A stretch of 64,000 bases of DNA, taken from contig CM060194.1 of the NCBI GenBank assembly GCA_030549335.1, positions 17,610,171 to 17,674,170 of the forward strand. The letters are read 5' to 3'. This document shows positions 46,030 to 58,925 of the stretch, piece after piece. The number at the start of each line of letters is the position of its first letter. The stretch's first letter is position 1. The stretch is from Pontederia crassipes. Lineage: Eukaryota; Streptophyta; Magnoliopsida; Commelinales; Pontederiaceae. The position numbers were made by a program, and so were the translations under genes. Below the pieces are notes generated by a model. That model was not told the origin of the DNA. It made no database searches and saw only the letters and a program-made list of their open reading frames with translations.

Positions 46030-49000
46030 AGAGGTTTAACACCCCAAGATTTTATGAAAGGCAATAAAGTAGTTTGCTAAATTAAATCCAAGTTTTAGTA
46101 AGTTAAAGAATATTGAAGGAGAATTTGAAAAGGAACATGAATATAATTAGAAAAGGAGCATGAATAGAAAAAAAGGCTAATCCTACTTACATAAGGAATT
46201 AGAGTTAGAGTAGGATTAAAAGTATGGTTAGAAAGGAAAAAGGAAAATAAAGAAAGATTAAGTCCTATTTGGAGTAGGAATTATAATTAGAGTGATATTA
46301 GAGATTTCAATTTGATTTGAGATACAAAAGAATATTTAATGAACGTAGGACTCCCACATAGAAGATTATTGAGAGTTTTATTATTTAAAAATATTTCATC
46401 CATCAAAAAAATATTTATTATTATTTTAATCCAAAAATTAAGTTATATAATATTAAGGTATTAAATAATTTAAAAAATTAAAGAAAATGAAAAAAAAATA
46501 AAAGGATAAGTTGAAACTAGAGTTTGGTTGAGAGAAGTTATGGAAGAGATAAAAAGGAATTTGAGTAGAGATGAATTTTTTTTAAGTATGGTTATGAAAT
46601 AATTAGCAAAATTTGGATTTAATTAAATATGAATATTTAACATAAAATAATTAATGATGGATGGTCATGATTGATGAAGAATTAGATCAAGGCTAAAAAA
46701 CCCTAGCTAAAAACTATAAATATGATTTATAGGGTGGATAGAAATTAATATTTGCCTTCATAAAATTTCTGTACAAGAGCCCTCTCTTCTTCCTTCATTT
46801 TCTCACAAATTGAGGTACCTGAGAGTGTGACCGATATACTATTTCAAAGCCTCGACAATGTACAATAACATCAAAGTGATCAGCATGATTTTCGAGGCAG
46901 CACTAAGGAGAAATCATCGGTCAAAGTTTCGACATTTGTGCAGCCACTAGACAACAATGGACATAGTTGATTTTTCAATCAATTTAAGGTACGTAGGATG
47001 ATCCCTATATCGATGGTTTTCATCAGTATGGATTCTTAGAACTCTTGTCATATAATTAAAGTATAATATGGGTTAATTGTTTATATTATTGCATAGATTA
47101 CGACATCGAAAATAGGGTTGAAAGTTGCATCAAGAATGCATCTTCCCTATGGCGGCAAAATCTGGCCCGGGTTCTGCACTTCTCTGCCCAAATTCCTATG
47201 AATCCGGTGCGAATTGCATTGAAATTGAACTGATTTCAATGAACCCAACCTGGGTTATGATTAGCATGGCCCGAGTTATGTGGCCCGAGATCGAATAGAT
47301 GGAGAACGACACCGCGACCTGACTCAGGTTCCCTCATACTTGGCCCAAGCTTTGGCGGTCGAGAATGGATAGAAGTGAATCGGGCCGACCCAGCCCGAGT
47401 TCATCTAAGACCCTATCCAGATTCTTCCTTGGTCAAGGTCTTGATGTCGAACAAAATAGAACCCGATCCAATTTTCACCCCACCCCACCTAGGCTTAGTT
47501 CAGGAAAAGGATATTGAGGGAGTATTGATTATGGTTAATTGTGATGTTTATTATATTAATGATTCCTAAACATAATAGCCTCATCATTGATCATTGACCA
47601 TTGATTATAGATAATTAATTGATTGTTAAGATTGAACTATTAATATGATAATAAATTGTTATATCGGGTCATTGTTAAATTGACTATCGATAATTGACTT
47701 ATGGATAAAATTGAATTATGATCGTGATGATGCTTCATCACAAATTATTGTTTGATAATTGATAATAGATAATTAGAATCGATGTAAGATCGGTTATTAA
47801 TGATAAGTGTATTGATATATTTATTAACACCATGGCATGGTTGATATATTCCCATGATTGTACTCCAAATGAAAATGATGTCAAATGAATAAATTGATAA
47901 AGTTAGACATCATAGATAAATAAGATAAAAGATTAAATTTGTGAGTAATCATGCTTTGCATATTGCGACCTTTATACTTGATTGGCCCCAGAGAGCTCTT
48001 TACACAACCTTATGATTTGTATGGTAACTCCAAAAATTAAATGGAGAATTGAACAATTGTATTATGATCTTATGGTATTGACAATTGTATTGTAACCCTG
48101 GTGGTTAAAGAATAAATAATACGTAATTGATTAATTTACAATTATATTGTGACATTTATGGTATTGACGATTGTATTGCACCCTTTACGGTTGAAGAGAT
48201 AAACTAATTGATAATCATATAGTAACTTTTATGGTATGGACGATTGTAGTACAACATATATGGTTGATGGATAATTGGACTAATAATTGTGTTGCAACCA
48301 ATATGGTTGATGAATAATTGAATTGTGCCTTCGTAGCTGATTGATAATCGATTTCGCTCTAGTAGCTGATGGAGTATTGAATTGCGTCATTGTGACTGAT
48401 GGATAATATATTGCTGTCGTTGTGCCTTATAGATAGATTATTGGTAATTATTAAATAGGACCTCCATTGACATTGGTCAATTGAATTATTGGTTAGCGAT
48501 AATTGATAATAGGAGCAATTGATAGTGATTGATCATCATTAAATTATTAATAAGGATAATTGTTATAATTGATCAATTTATTATTGTTAATTGAAAATTA
48601 TTATGATATGAATTGTTTATCGTTAATCATATCATTGATTATAGATTATTGATCATTCACAGAATTGATAGCTATTGTGAACATTGATATATTGTTCATA
48701 TAATCATTGTTATGGATGACTCTATGTACTAAGTTATTTTATTAGATTTTGCCCCTGTACTTGGATCCATGTATGATGAGATTAATGATGATGGTGAGAC
48801 GGTTGGTGGTTTCTCTAACTGTGACATGCACATGGATATAAGATATTACATTGTTGTGGGCCTTAACCCACAAGTTATTGGATATTGTATAATTAAGTAG
48901 TTTCCGCATATTGTATAGATTATTGTAAATTGAGTCTTCTACTGATGTAAGCCAGTAATATGTTGACTTATCAAAATAAAAAAAATTAGTTAAGTGATAG

Positions 49001-49063
49001 AATTGAGTGGCACCGAGATAGCCTTTTGGGCAGATAAAAAACATCTTGGGGCGTTACAAGAGG
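46030..49063 (+). mobile_element. Solo gypsy-type LTR with perfect 5-bp TSD
   Basis: The LTR (46035-49058, 3024 bp) starts TTTAACACCCCAAG (TG of the family mutated to TT) and ends GGGGCGTTACA. AGAGG is present on both sides (46030-46034, 49059-49063). Internal blocks match the LTR at 795-3419 in reverse orientation. There is no internal region, so it is a product of LTR-LTR recombination. It lies within the CACTA transposase. Confidence 0.88.
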
Positions 49064-49620
49064 TGTATTTGTTGAAGGTTTAACGAATGGATAAAATGAA
49101 ATTAAATATCATGATATCCTTAAGAATCTAATCGAGTTGGAACATTTTGGAGGAAATAGTATTATACCCTATTTGAACGTCTCTAATTTAATCCCAAAAA
49201 GAAAAAAATAAGATGCACAAATTCATAAAGACTTCAAAATTATTAAAGTATGACATAATTGACAATATGAATGATTGATCTTTTCTCATTCTGTCATTGG
49301 TGAGACAAGATTATTATGTTAGCTACACTAAGAAAATGAAGGACAAACTTCAATAGTGGGTAGTAATAAAAAAAACAAGAAGACATATCAAAATTGAAGG
49401 TGCATATCAAAATGATTTGGTGACATCCATTGAACCTAATGCAAATACTGACTTAATTAACATCTACGTGATGAACAATTGTTTAGTAATTATGAAAATG
49501 TCAATATCAACGAAGAGGTGAAGTTGAAGATGAAAGTGTAGATGAAAATAAGTATGAAACTACATCATATTAGGAAAATGAATATGAACCATGTAGCAAT
49601 TTTGATAATGATGATTAATT
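49064..49620 (+). pseudogene. CACTA TNP2 transposase, continuation after solo LTR
   Basis: Directly after the LTR duplication the TNP2 reading resumes: VFVEGLTNG, then KYHDILKNLIELEHFGGNSI and PYLNVSNLIPKRKK with stops. It corresponds to the block before the acidic C-terminus of TNP2 ('I-I-E-L-x-Y-x-G-G'). An Asp/Glu-rich stretch near 49510-49615 fits the usual acidic tail. Confidence 0.65.
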
Positions 49621-51399
49621 TAATCATTAATGTTATGTTATAATTATTTTTATGTATTATATACTCCATCATTTAATTTTTTTGAGAAATTAATTTATGC
49701 TTCTTGAAGTATTTTTTAATTAAGTTTGCAATGCACCTACATGAAGTCTCCAAGTCGTCTGCCTTCCCACAAGCTAAGAAAACAACCACTTTGAATTCAT
49801 ATACTTATGCATATACATATTTGCCAGATATATTTTTTCATTTATAATTATTTTTTGCAAGACCATGAAAATTATTCCTATCATGCATATATAAATTTAT
49901 AAATTGAGAAGGACCTTTTACTCTTCGTAATTCTTGACGGATTTGTCCTTCGAAAATTGAGAAGAACCCATTACCTTTGCATTTTTCAATAGATTTTTTT
50001 ATTTGAGATTACGAATGATAGTACGTACATCCATTGCAAATTGTGAAGCTTCATGACTTGCAAAGTCTCACTATCCATTAAATTTTGTGATAGTTGAAGC
50101 TGTTGAAAATTGTGATGAACATCGATATCCGTAGTAAATAAATTTATGATGATAATTTTTCGAACATGGATAATCCATTGAAAAATTAGAAAATTATTTG
50201 CAACAGATTTCAAAGGATTCATGGTAGAAAAATCCGTTGCAAAACATGATTTTTTTTTGTATTGTCTGGTCATCTCTAGGCATTGGTGGGCGATTCAGTA
50301 GAACTAATTGAATTAATTAAATTCGATGATCAGAATGAATAAGAATATATGATAAAACATATAAAAAAATTATCATGCATAATATCACAATAAATAACAA
50401 TAGTGTTTTACCATGAGCCATAATGCAAGGTTTGTTAAAATTGTTAATGGCCAAAATCAAATATAATTTCATAAAAAACCCAATATTTTGTTGAAATTTG
50501 TATGGTAATTCATTTTAAGTCTCTATTTAAATTCATAAAAAAACATGAGTTTAATATATTAATTTTTGAAATGATTACAATATAAATATAATTTGATGAG
50601 GTCGAATCGATGCTAAGGAAGGATCAAGGAAATGAGAAGAAAATTGAAAAAAGGAAAAATTAATGATTTATTCCATCTTAGGAGCTGCTCATCGTAGTCG
50701 TTGAGTTTTCGTAGCTCAAACAAGGGAAGAGTTGAATGGGAAATTCAAGATTGAAATTTGACAGTTAGGAGTTGGGATTTTATAAAAGCAGGAAGATTAA
50801 TGTGATGGTCATGCCCACTACTCGTAGAGTTTTGGTAAGTCTCATTATTTATGTATTTGGTTGTTCAAATTAGTCTGAATGATTTGTCAAAAATGAAAGT
50901 ATGGAGATGATCGAAGTACTCAACTACCTCCAGGTAAGGTATCTAAAAAATGATTAATATTTTCAATGCTTTATATGATTATAAAACTTATTTTATTTTA
51001 TAGTGGATGTTGCTATTTGTGAGGAGGTGACTGGCAATATAGGAGGTTACGGTGTCTTAGCAACACAAGAGAGGGACCTAAGGGGCTTAGCAACAGCCGC
51101 TCAACTTCCTAAGAAGACAGGAGGATATGGTGGCTTGTCTACTCCGAGTTCATCGGCGGCGCCTGAGATGATATTGGACAGCATTAGGAAGCTCACTGTT
51201 GAATGACAGTCTTGTAGTCATTATAGGCCATCTTATAGCCCCAAACCCAGACATCATAACTTAAGGGACCAAGTATGTCATCGTTGAATGTTAGGAATGA
51301 CGTTGATGATGATAATGATGTAGGACAATAGCAATTGCATTTTGTAATTCTAAACATAATTATTCTATAACTCTAAAGAGTAGGGGGTAATGAGTGAAA

Positions 51400-51903
51400 A
51401 AATGTGTCAACATTAGTGTCGCAGAGTATCGCAATTAGCATCACCATAGCGTCGTTAAGTATATAACTTTGGCATTAAAGTAGCATCTTTGTAGCGTCAC
51501 ACTATAGTGTCGTTTTAATGTCACAATAGTGCCGCACACGATAATAGAAATGGCCGATGTGATGAAAAGTGTCACAATAGCGCCCCACATTAGCACCACA
51601 ATGGCGTCGCCATGGCATCTCCCTTCTTGGCGCCACTTTGGTGCCAATTTTGGTGACGCTAGAAGTGTTTCCCTCGGGTGGCAAAAGGTGTCATCGTAGC
51701 ATTTTCGTAGCACTACAAGATGACACTAACATCGTAGACATTTGGTGGGCATGAGTGCAATGCTATTAGCGCCAGAATGGTTGCATTGCAACACTAGTGG
51801 GCGCTACGACAATGCTAATGTGTCGCTAAACTCTTGAACACCTATTTAGCGTCGCTTTAGAGGCATCATCCATGTGTCTCTAATCTAGTTATTTCTTGTA
51901 GTG
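51400..51903. repeat. CACTA 3' subterminal repeats and TIR
   Basis: Dense short repeats of TAGCGTC/GTGTCAC/GCGTCGC type in both orientations lead up to the terminal TTATTTCTTGTAGTG. Such repeats near the terminus are where the element's DNA-binding protein binds in En/Spm-like transposons. The minus frames here are only by-products of the repeats. Confidence 0.65.
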
Positions 51904-53763
51904 TTATATTCTTAATATTATTTTTGTCTAAACCCGAACGGGTCATTCAAATATGTTGAGGTGACTTATCCAATAGGGTTTTGATTGGACCAAACTAAGT
52001 CAATCACCTACTCAAATGTTGAGCGACTCATGACCTCTCTTTCGAACTTTTGATCCTTCAATACCAACCCAATCAACAAAGGCGAAAGAGGAGGGGATTC
52101 ATTTTTAAATAATTATATCATGAAATAAGATTGTGTAAGATCGATCGAAAGGTCATGTGATTAAACATAAGTTCCTATCAATATTTTATATATAAGTTTC
52201 TCGAGATGAGAACAATATTAATTAGGAATAATAACATCCAAGGTTGTCAGGATCGCTTGTAGGATTGTGCGATTCAAGAGTGGACAAGCGATTCTGATCT
52301 CACTTTGGGGATCAGAAATATAATATCGTATGTTGATCGATCGCTGGATCCAAAGATCCTATCTATCCTGTGATTTTGTATTTTGTATTTTTTAATGAAA
52401 TTTTTTATTGAGAAAACTAAAAAAATAGAATATTAAAATTAAAAAAAATTGACAACAAAGGAGGAAACTTTCTCATTCTATCATATTATAATTTTATTTA
52501 TTAAAATTTATTTTTTAGAGAATGAAAACAATAAAATATTAAGAATAAAAATTAGTAGGGCATTAGGTTAAATTCCTCTCCATTCTCTCCCTCTCAATTT
52601 CTCCATTTATTTTCATGAGTGATCTAATTAATAAACTTATGTAAGAAATGATATTTAGAAAACAAAAAAAATTTTAATTTTTTATAATTCAGATGAGAAA
52701 TTTGATTTATCATTGTTAATTATCATAATTAGTTTGTCTTAACTTCTAACTTTCTATATTGTTATGTTAATAAAATTAGGTTGAATCTCCTCCAACCGGT
52801 CCAATAGAGTATCTGCTCTGATCACCTATCTAATTATTAAAATATTTCTACTAATATGTATGAGTAGAAGGAATATACTGCACTTTATTATATATTGTTC
52901 TATGCTATGCCAAATAACAAATTGATGACTTGTTATATAAATATATTTTTTTATTATATATATACTCGAACCAATCTTATGGAACTATTTGACATCACAA
53001 ATTACAGATTTCTTCCTTTCTAAGTGGGGACAACAACAACCACCGTTTAATGTTATTTGGCTAGTGGTTTTGACACGCAAAAAACGGGAACATATGAAAT
53101 GAAATCCTTGTCCTTGATAGTTACTGCCATGATTGTGCTCTTTAAAGCTGCAGTTTATAATCATCTCCAGGAGGCCATTTAGTTATATGTATTAAAACTA
53201 TTAATTTAGCAAAGTCAATGTTGTATTCGTCGATATTTTGATTTAATCAAAAGCATTACTAGTTGTTAGTGACTTTCCCATTCCAACCCAAATCTTGCAC
53301 CGCTTCAGCACTTCTAATATATTTATTTATTTCAATTCGTCATCTAGCCATCCCAAGCCCTTGAAACCAACAGCTCAACCACTCAGAAGTACGATAGTTA
53401 TAAAATTATTAAAGAAATGAAAGGCTACAACAATCAGATCATATATAAAATTTATGAGAGTAATAATCACTTGGACTTAAAATGTGATCCAAATCATATG
53501 AACAAACTCATCCAATTTAAATATGGTCCGGAATAATGGTTGTTCTACACCCACATATGCGTAAGCAGCGTCAGTTGCCTCGTCAAAAGTGTTAGATCTT
53601 GCATCAACACTTGTCCTTTCTACTGTCGATTTCTTAAAATAAATCGGCGATCATATCTTTTGTTTTGATCGAACGTGTGAGGCTCCACACATTTTTTTTT
53701 TACACTCCTCTCCCACATGACACTTGTCTTCCTCTTAAATTTCCCCTCTCCACGCTTCTCTCC
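51904..53763. other. Unassigned AT-rich DNA
   Basis: Between the CACTA terminus and the P450 relic I see no gene, splice pattern or clear element boundary. Confidence 0.4.
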
Positions 53764-54018
53764 CCCGGTGAACTTTGGAGGGATGCAGATGAGTTCTTGC
53801 GAGAAAGGTTCTTAATAGGGAAGGCCATTGACTCCCGTGGCCGAGATTTTGAACTCAGCCCTTTCGGCGTGGGACGTCGAATATGTCCCGATTTGCCATT
53901 GGTCACGAGAATGGTGCACCCTCGCTAGCTACTCCAAAAATTTGAGTGGAAATTGTCAGAGGGAATGATTTCAGCTGATGTAGATATGAATGAGAAATAC
54001 AGTCTTAGTGTAACATTC
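53764..54018 (+). pseudogene. Cytochrome P450 (CYP76-like) C-terminal relic
   Basis: In one frame: [14 protein letters not shown] (PERF-motif region), then [20 protein letters not shown], the haem-binding loop. The invariant Cys is kept, but the Gly two residues after it in F-x-x-G-x-R-x-C-x-G is Asp. MVHPR is followed by an in-frame TAG (53926-53928) where functional genes continue MVHLMLASLL. The same frame then resumes LLQKFEWKLSEGMISADVDM and stops near 54018. The I-helix and everything upstream are missing. Wording of the motifs fits the CYP76 family (plant ER-membrane monooxygenases). Confidence 0.82.
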
Positions 54019-56990
54019 TAACTTTTTGTATGGACCAAAATGGTCAGAAAAGTGAAGGGATCTTTGGGCTAGCTTAGATCTTTTGAGCAACAGAAAAAAG
54101 TGGATGAAAATGGTCCTAAAAGTGATGGCACTTGGGCGATATATGAGTCTTATGGTAAAAAATTTATAGAACAGAGCTAAAATCCCCCAAACCCTCTGCG
54201 TCCTTCCATATTTCCCTCCCCATTCGGCTGCAACCCCATTGGAGTTTGAAGAGGTCCTTTCATGGTGATTTAGATGTTCTTCATTAAGGAGAGGAGCTAG
54301 GAGACTAAGGCAGAGAAGAGGAGCTCACATAGAGAAGAAGAAGGGCTAGAAGGAGGATAAATCCCTAGACATATTTAGGAATTAAGATATATAAATAGAG
54401 TGAACCAAGGGGTCGTCAGCGCCTAGTTCCATATGATTTCGCCAAATGCCCCCATGAGGTTCCATGCTTGGAACTTGGGTCATGTGACCTTGATTCCAAA
54501 TTGCCGATTCCACCATTTTGGTGGAACCGACTGTCTTTACTTTCTTTTTAGTTTTTGACTTTTTTTTGGGAGGTGATGCTTTCGCTTTGTTTTTTTTTTA
54601 AATTTTTTTCTTTATCATTTACTTTTATAACCTTTCTAATATAAGTTAATTTATTTATTATATACAAAATATAAATAATAAAATATTAATATAATAATAT
54701 TTTATTATTTATTGTTTCATTGTAAATTTTTAATATTTCATTAAATATAAGTTGCTAAAAAATGATTTTTATATTTAAATAATATATTTTTAATAAAATT
54801 TTGACATAAAATTTTTAATATATATTATGTATTTTAATTTTTTAAAATTTATATTTATAATACATATTTTTATTTCAATCACCCACTAAAATTAAACCAT
54901 CACATCTACTTTTTTCTATCACATCAACTACATTATTCTTCATCATCAAATTTCACTCTATCCAAAATTTATCAATTAAACTATTCACGAAAACTTGATG
55001 GAACTCTAATTCTATTGCCAAACGGCCCCCAAATGTCATCTCATTCTAACCATTCTCAGAATGAGAATGCGATTGCACTCTTTGAATTGGATTTGATCAT
55101 TCTTATCGATTGTTTTCGTCATTTTTGCTTGTTGTTGATTATGGATGATGGATTTTATATGAAATGGAAAGTTCGTGCAAGAGTTTAAGAACATTATATA
55201 TTAAATGTAATATGATTTTGTTTCTAGAATCTTTTCATGTTTATGAGCCCTAAATACGTAGAATATGGTGGGTAAACATAAAATGATCTTAGGAATGATT
55301 GCTTTTGTGGATGAAAACTTGGAACAGTTGATTTTATGATTTGTAGGCATGGACCAGTGGACCGAATAGGCAACTTGTCAAGTTTTTCACAACGCGAAAC
55401 CTAATGGCTAAGTTTTTACCTACTGGTCAAAATATCGATTGAGTGGAACGATCAACCGCTCCCATAGGTAAAATGATGATCGGAAGCTTTTGATCTTTCC
55501 AGTTGAGTCTTTGGTCAACCGATCAATGGTCATAATGCAACTGGTCGTAGGCTGAGAGTTTCTACCTTCTCCGGTCGAGTCCTCGGTCGACTGATCAAAT
55601 AGCATATTGCAATTGATCTTCATGTCGAAAGTTACTATTCTCTACGGATGAGTTTTTGGTCGATCGGATGGGCCATCCAGTCATAGTTTTCCCTCCATCG
55701 GTCATGCAACCAATTGAGGAAATTCAACCTGCCAATAAACTGGTTGGGTCGAAATGCCTTATTTTGAAGATTAAATTCAATGATTCTTTTATTAATTGTT
55801 CATTAGTTGATGTTTACTAGGTTACACCATTTTTGGTGTATTTGTTGATACGATTTTCATGTTATTGATTATCTTATTTAGAATATGACTTTTCATACTA
55901 AGCCATAGAATTAAAATGAACCATTATATTGAAATGACACGTCGAGGATACGTACTTGGACCTTGCTAGATGGACATGGTCCATATGTTATGGTGTGTTG
56001 GCTCGTATGAAGAGGGTAATGGCAATGGCATACCCATGCGCGTGTCGTTTGAGTGCAAGTGCGACCCATGGCTTGGTCAGCCAACGATGCAAGGACGACC
56101 AAGTACCTCAACATATGAATAATGCCTTACTAATGATTGTTTGATAACTTAATCAAGATAATTTATGGCAAGAACATATTGATATTATGAAATTATTGTG
56201 CATTAAAGGATGAATGCAATTGGATGTTCTTAGCCACTATGAATATGAATAAATGTGCATTAAAAGATATTAGTGCAATGTAGAATTAGAATATGAATTG
56301 AGAATTGTTCTTAATGTTTCATATTGAAATTCTTATTACTTATCGGTTATATTTTATCAACATTTACTTAATTGAATTGTTTTATGGGTTATTGAATTAC
56401 TTATTTTTTTTATAACCCTTACATACAACTAATGAAAGGTGGGCCTCTCTTGCGTCCGGATTTGTGCAAGCATGGAAGAATAGAATGAAGTCGATGGCGA
56501 GCTCATTACGACGGCTAGCACATGGTATCGACCTCATGGTGGGCATTATTATGTCATAGTATTTATGGGTCATGCATCAATCGCCCAATGAGCCTTTTTA
56601 TGGATTATGTTGGTTCATGTCACATGTCTTTACTTATGAGGAACATAACGGGGTTCGTTATTCTTTGTACACTTCGAGTCATTTTATGTATTTAGGCTAT
56701 TCGTTGGCATATATTTAATGTCATTTGGGCTCGTTGTCATGTTCACTTTCGCAATGTTTCATATATATTAGATATGAATGTTTGTCACTCTGCATATCTA
56801 TTGTGTAATGCACTCCGAACCCGCTCGTGATACGGGGGGGGGGGGGGGGGGGGGACTAATTTTCGGGGCACTATACTTAGGCATTTCGATTGCTAGAATT
56901 GAGAAGAAGTTCGAGGCATTCAACGTTCCGATTTCCACCATTATTTGCATCGCTACATCCCTGAGTCGAGGTTGAGGTCAATGAAGTCAA
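54010..56990. repeat. Repeat-like region, possible LTR remains
   Basis: Starts TGTAACATTCTAAC exactly where P450 similarity ends, resembling an LTR start. It contains a block with many GGTC(A/G)AC/GATCAA-type motifs (about 55345-55740) as in some plant LTRs, and ends near a GATACGGGG...poly-G stretch. I found no second LTR, PBS or coding domain, so identity and right boundary remain open. Confidence 0.35.
56834..56854. repeat. Poly-G run, 21 bp
   Basis: Uninterrupted G run after GATAC. The length may be inexact. Confidence 0.9.
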
Positions 56991-56999
56991 CAAAAAAGG

Positions 57000-57400
57000 T
57001 GGCATAAGAAATCAAGTTTGTGACGTAGTGCATAAGCTCTTGCAGGAGGTGAAGAAGCTCCTGACTGGGTGTAACCTACGGAGATTCCACAATATCAGCA
57101 CCGGGAACATCCACACCATGGACTTCCTTTAGTGGCTGCAGGAGTGGACCACGACAGGAGGAGGGCGATGCGAGAGCACCACATCCTTCTTCTAGAGAGC
57201 TTCTCTTGCGGCTTCTGCCGAGGAGATGACGATCGTTGTCTCCATGCCGAAGCGCAAGGCCATGATGGGGCCATGGAGTTTGGCAAGGCCGACGAGGAAA
57301 TAATGCAAGTTTTGGCCAAGCTCGAGGAAAATTTTTATTATCAAAAGCGGCCAGACGGCAGATAGCCTTCTCTTGACTTGCAAGAGGAGAAGGAGAGAGA
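57000..57400 (-). pseudogene. Cytochrome P450 (CYP76-like) N-terminal relic
   Basis: The minus frame 57383-57192 reads LLIIKIFLELGQNLHYFLVG, LAKLHGPIMALRFGMETT and IVISSAEAAREAL. This matches the beginning of plant CYP76-type P450s after the Pro-rich hinge (P-L-P-I-I-G-N-x-L-E-L-G, A-K-L-H-G-P-I-M, V-V-I-S-S-x-E-A-A). The membrane anchor and intact hinge are missing. Downstream, similarity continues only in shifted frames (about 57190-57000). It is on the strand opposite to the C-terminal relic at 53764, so the two are not halves of a simply interrupted gene. Confidence 0.75.
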
Positions 57401-58300
57401 TGGAGAATGAAAGCAGCCACTTGTAGACTTTTGGCTCATATGTTCAACAAGAAAAGGTGTGAACTGTCGATTTGTTTTGAGAAACCGATGATTGAAAGGG
57501 CAAGCATTGATGCAAGATCCAACGCTTCTAATGAGGTGTCTGAAGTACAACCATTGTTCCCTTTTAAATAATGGATATATGAGAGTATGACTTTTTTATC
57601 ACAAATTTAGTCTAAACTTTTATTATTATATAAAAACTAAGAAATTTTGAATTTATTGTAGATATGGAGTTGGGAAAAATATTAATATTGAGTAATTATA
57701 TTTTTTATGTTTTAAGAAGATTAGTATTCATTAAAATTCAGATAATACATATTTCAAATAATATTATATATTTAAATATAGCAAAATAAAACTATAATTG
57801 ACTATATGATATTTAATTACACATAAAATCAATATTTAATGATTTTTTTTCGTGAATTAAAGCAAAGGTTAGAATTACAATTATTTAAAAGTTTAGAGTA
57901 AATACGTAACAAAATTAAAAATAAACTTTTTTACTATAAAGTTACTATTTTTCTCTTATGGTTCTTTCACCAAAATATTCGGTGCTAGACCCATATTTTT
58001 TAGCTCACGTGAACCTATGTGAATTTTTAATTATCCTCAACTTCTCAAAATAGAGAGAGAGATTCATATACATAGTACAAAGAAATAAAAAAATATAGAG
58101 ATTTTATTAATGAAAATAAAATTTACAATTCCTTGATCATCGAGTTTTTATTTCTTATTTATAAAAGGAAGGCCTTTAGCATGTCGTGGGGAGAAACATT
58201 ATAATATTCTATCGGTAAACTGTTAAAATATTGCTTATGTTATTATAAATTTTTATTATTTAAGTGGTTGGGATCTCAAAAGATTCAAAATGGTAGGCCC
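57401..58300. other. AT-rich intergenic DNA
   Basis: No gene or element recognised. It turns abruptly GC-rich at about 58290, where the ITPK promoter region begins. Confidence 0.45.
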
Positions 58301-58319
58301 AGATTCCACCCACCCGCAC

Positions 58320-58640
58320 ATACACGTGCATCGGCCCTACCTCGCACGTGACATCTCATCTTCCCGTTCTTTACTCCTAGCCGTCGAAGGACAGAACGAC
58401 GGTTCTCAGGACGCCACGCGTCCGAATCTTGTAGCCACCCCAGCGCGAATCGCAATCGTCGAAGATGAGATGGGCTACGTTTCCATCGGTGATCGCGCTC
58501 GACGCCTCTGCAAAGTCGCCACGTGGCAATTCGCCCGTTCCGCGATAACTCCTCCTCGACCTCCCGGCGATATCCCTTCCGCCTTCGCACACGGTGAGCT
58601 AACAGCGAGTGACGGTACCGCGTGACGTCCTCCTATAAGA
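58320..58640 (+). promoter_or_regulatory. ITPK promoter: G-boxes, TGACGTC and TATA box
   Basis: CACGTG cores at 58323-58328, 58345-58350 and 58520-58525, the last inside the perfect palindrome GCCACGTGGC. A TGACGTC (bZIP-type) site is at 58623-58629, and TATAAGA at 58634-58640. A (CT)n-rich stretch (about 58665-58710) follows, where the 5'-UTR is expected. In plants such G-box clusters are commonly bound by bZIP or bHLH factors; which ones act here is unknown. Confidence 0.65.
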
Positions 58641-58789
58641 GGGCTCCACCTTGGAACGCTTCCACTTCTCTCTCTCTCTCTTTTCACTCTCTCTCTCTTC
58701 TGGTCTGTTATTATCCTCTTCATTCTCGCCGGCGTCGTTGCTCGAAGAGTCTCTACTCTTTCTTGGCTGCACTACATGTTCTTCTCTTG

Positions 58790-58868
58790 GTAAAAACCCT
58801 AATTTCGATCTCGAGGGCCGATCGGTTTCGATGTGGACGTTCCCTAAAATGCGGTTTTCTTGTCGCAG
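58790..58868 (+). other. Probable 5'-UTR intron of ITPK
   Basis: Donor G|GTAAAAACC at 58790 and acceptor CTTGTCGCAG|G ending at 58868 define a possible 79-nt leader intron, 57 nt before the start codon. Confidence 0.5.
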
Positions 58869-58925
58869 GCAGCCGGAGATCGAAGGGGATTTTGCGTCGT
58901 TTGCGTCGGTTCGGAGCTTGAGGCC

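Larger units (their letters stand above)
44622..51903 (+). mobile_element. CACTA transposon remnant
   Basis: TNP2-type transposase fragments (44640-46029, 49064-49620) are followed by unassigned DNA and a subterminal-repeat region that ends in TTTCTTGTAGTG at 51892-51903, the inverse of the CACTACAAGAAA terminus of CACTA elements. The 5' end and the N-terminal half of the transposase are missing, apparently lost at or left of the LTR at 36161-44621. An open frame at 51003-51206 (GGYGVLATQERDLRGLATAA) might be part of a second element protein; I cannot assign it. Confidence 0.7.

Noticed and set aside
51441..51713. 90-codon minus frame
   Set aside because: Produced by TAGCGTC/GTGTCAC subterminal repeats of the CACTA element.
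57076..57550. 114-codon and 69-codon minus frames as a separate gene
   Set aside because: They overlap the P450 relic in shifted frames and lack a start, hinge and continuation.
58285..58625. About 100-codon frames on both strands
   Set aside because: They lie in the GC-rich ITPK promoter with G-boxes and TATA box. There is no family resemblance, and overlapping frames on both strands indicate GC bias.
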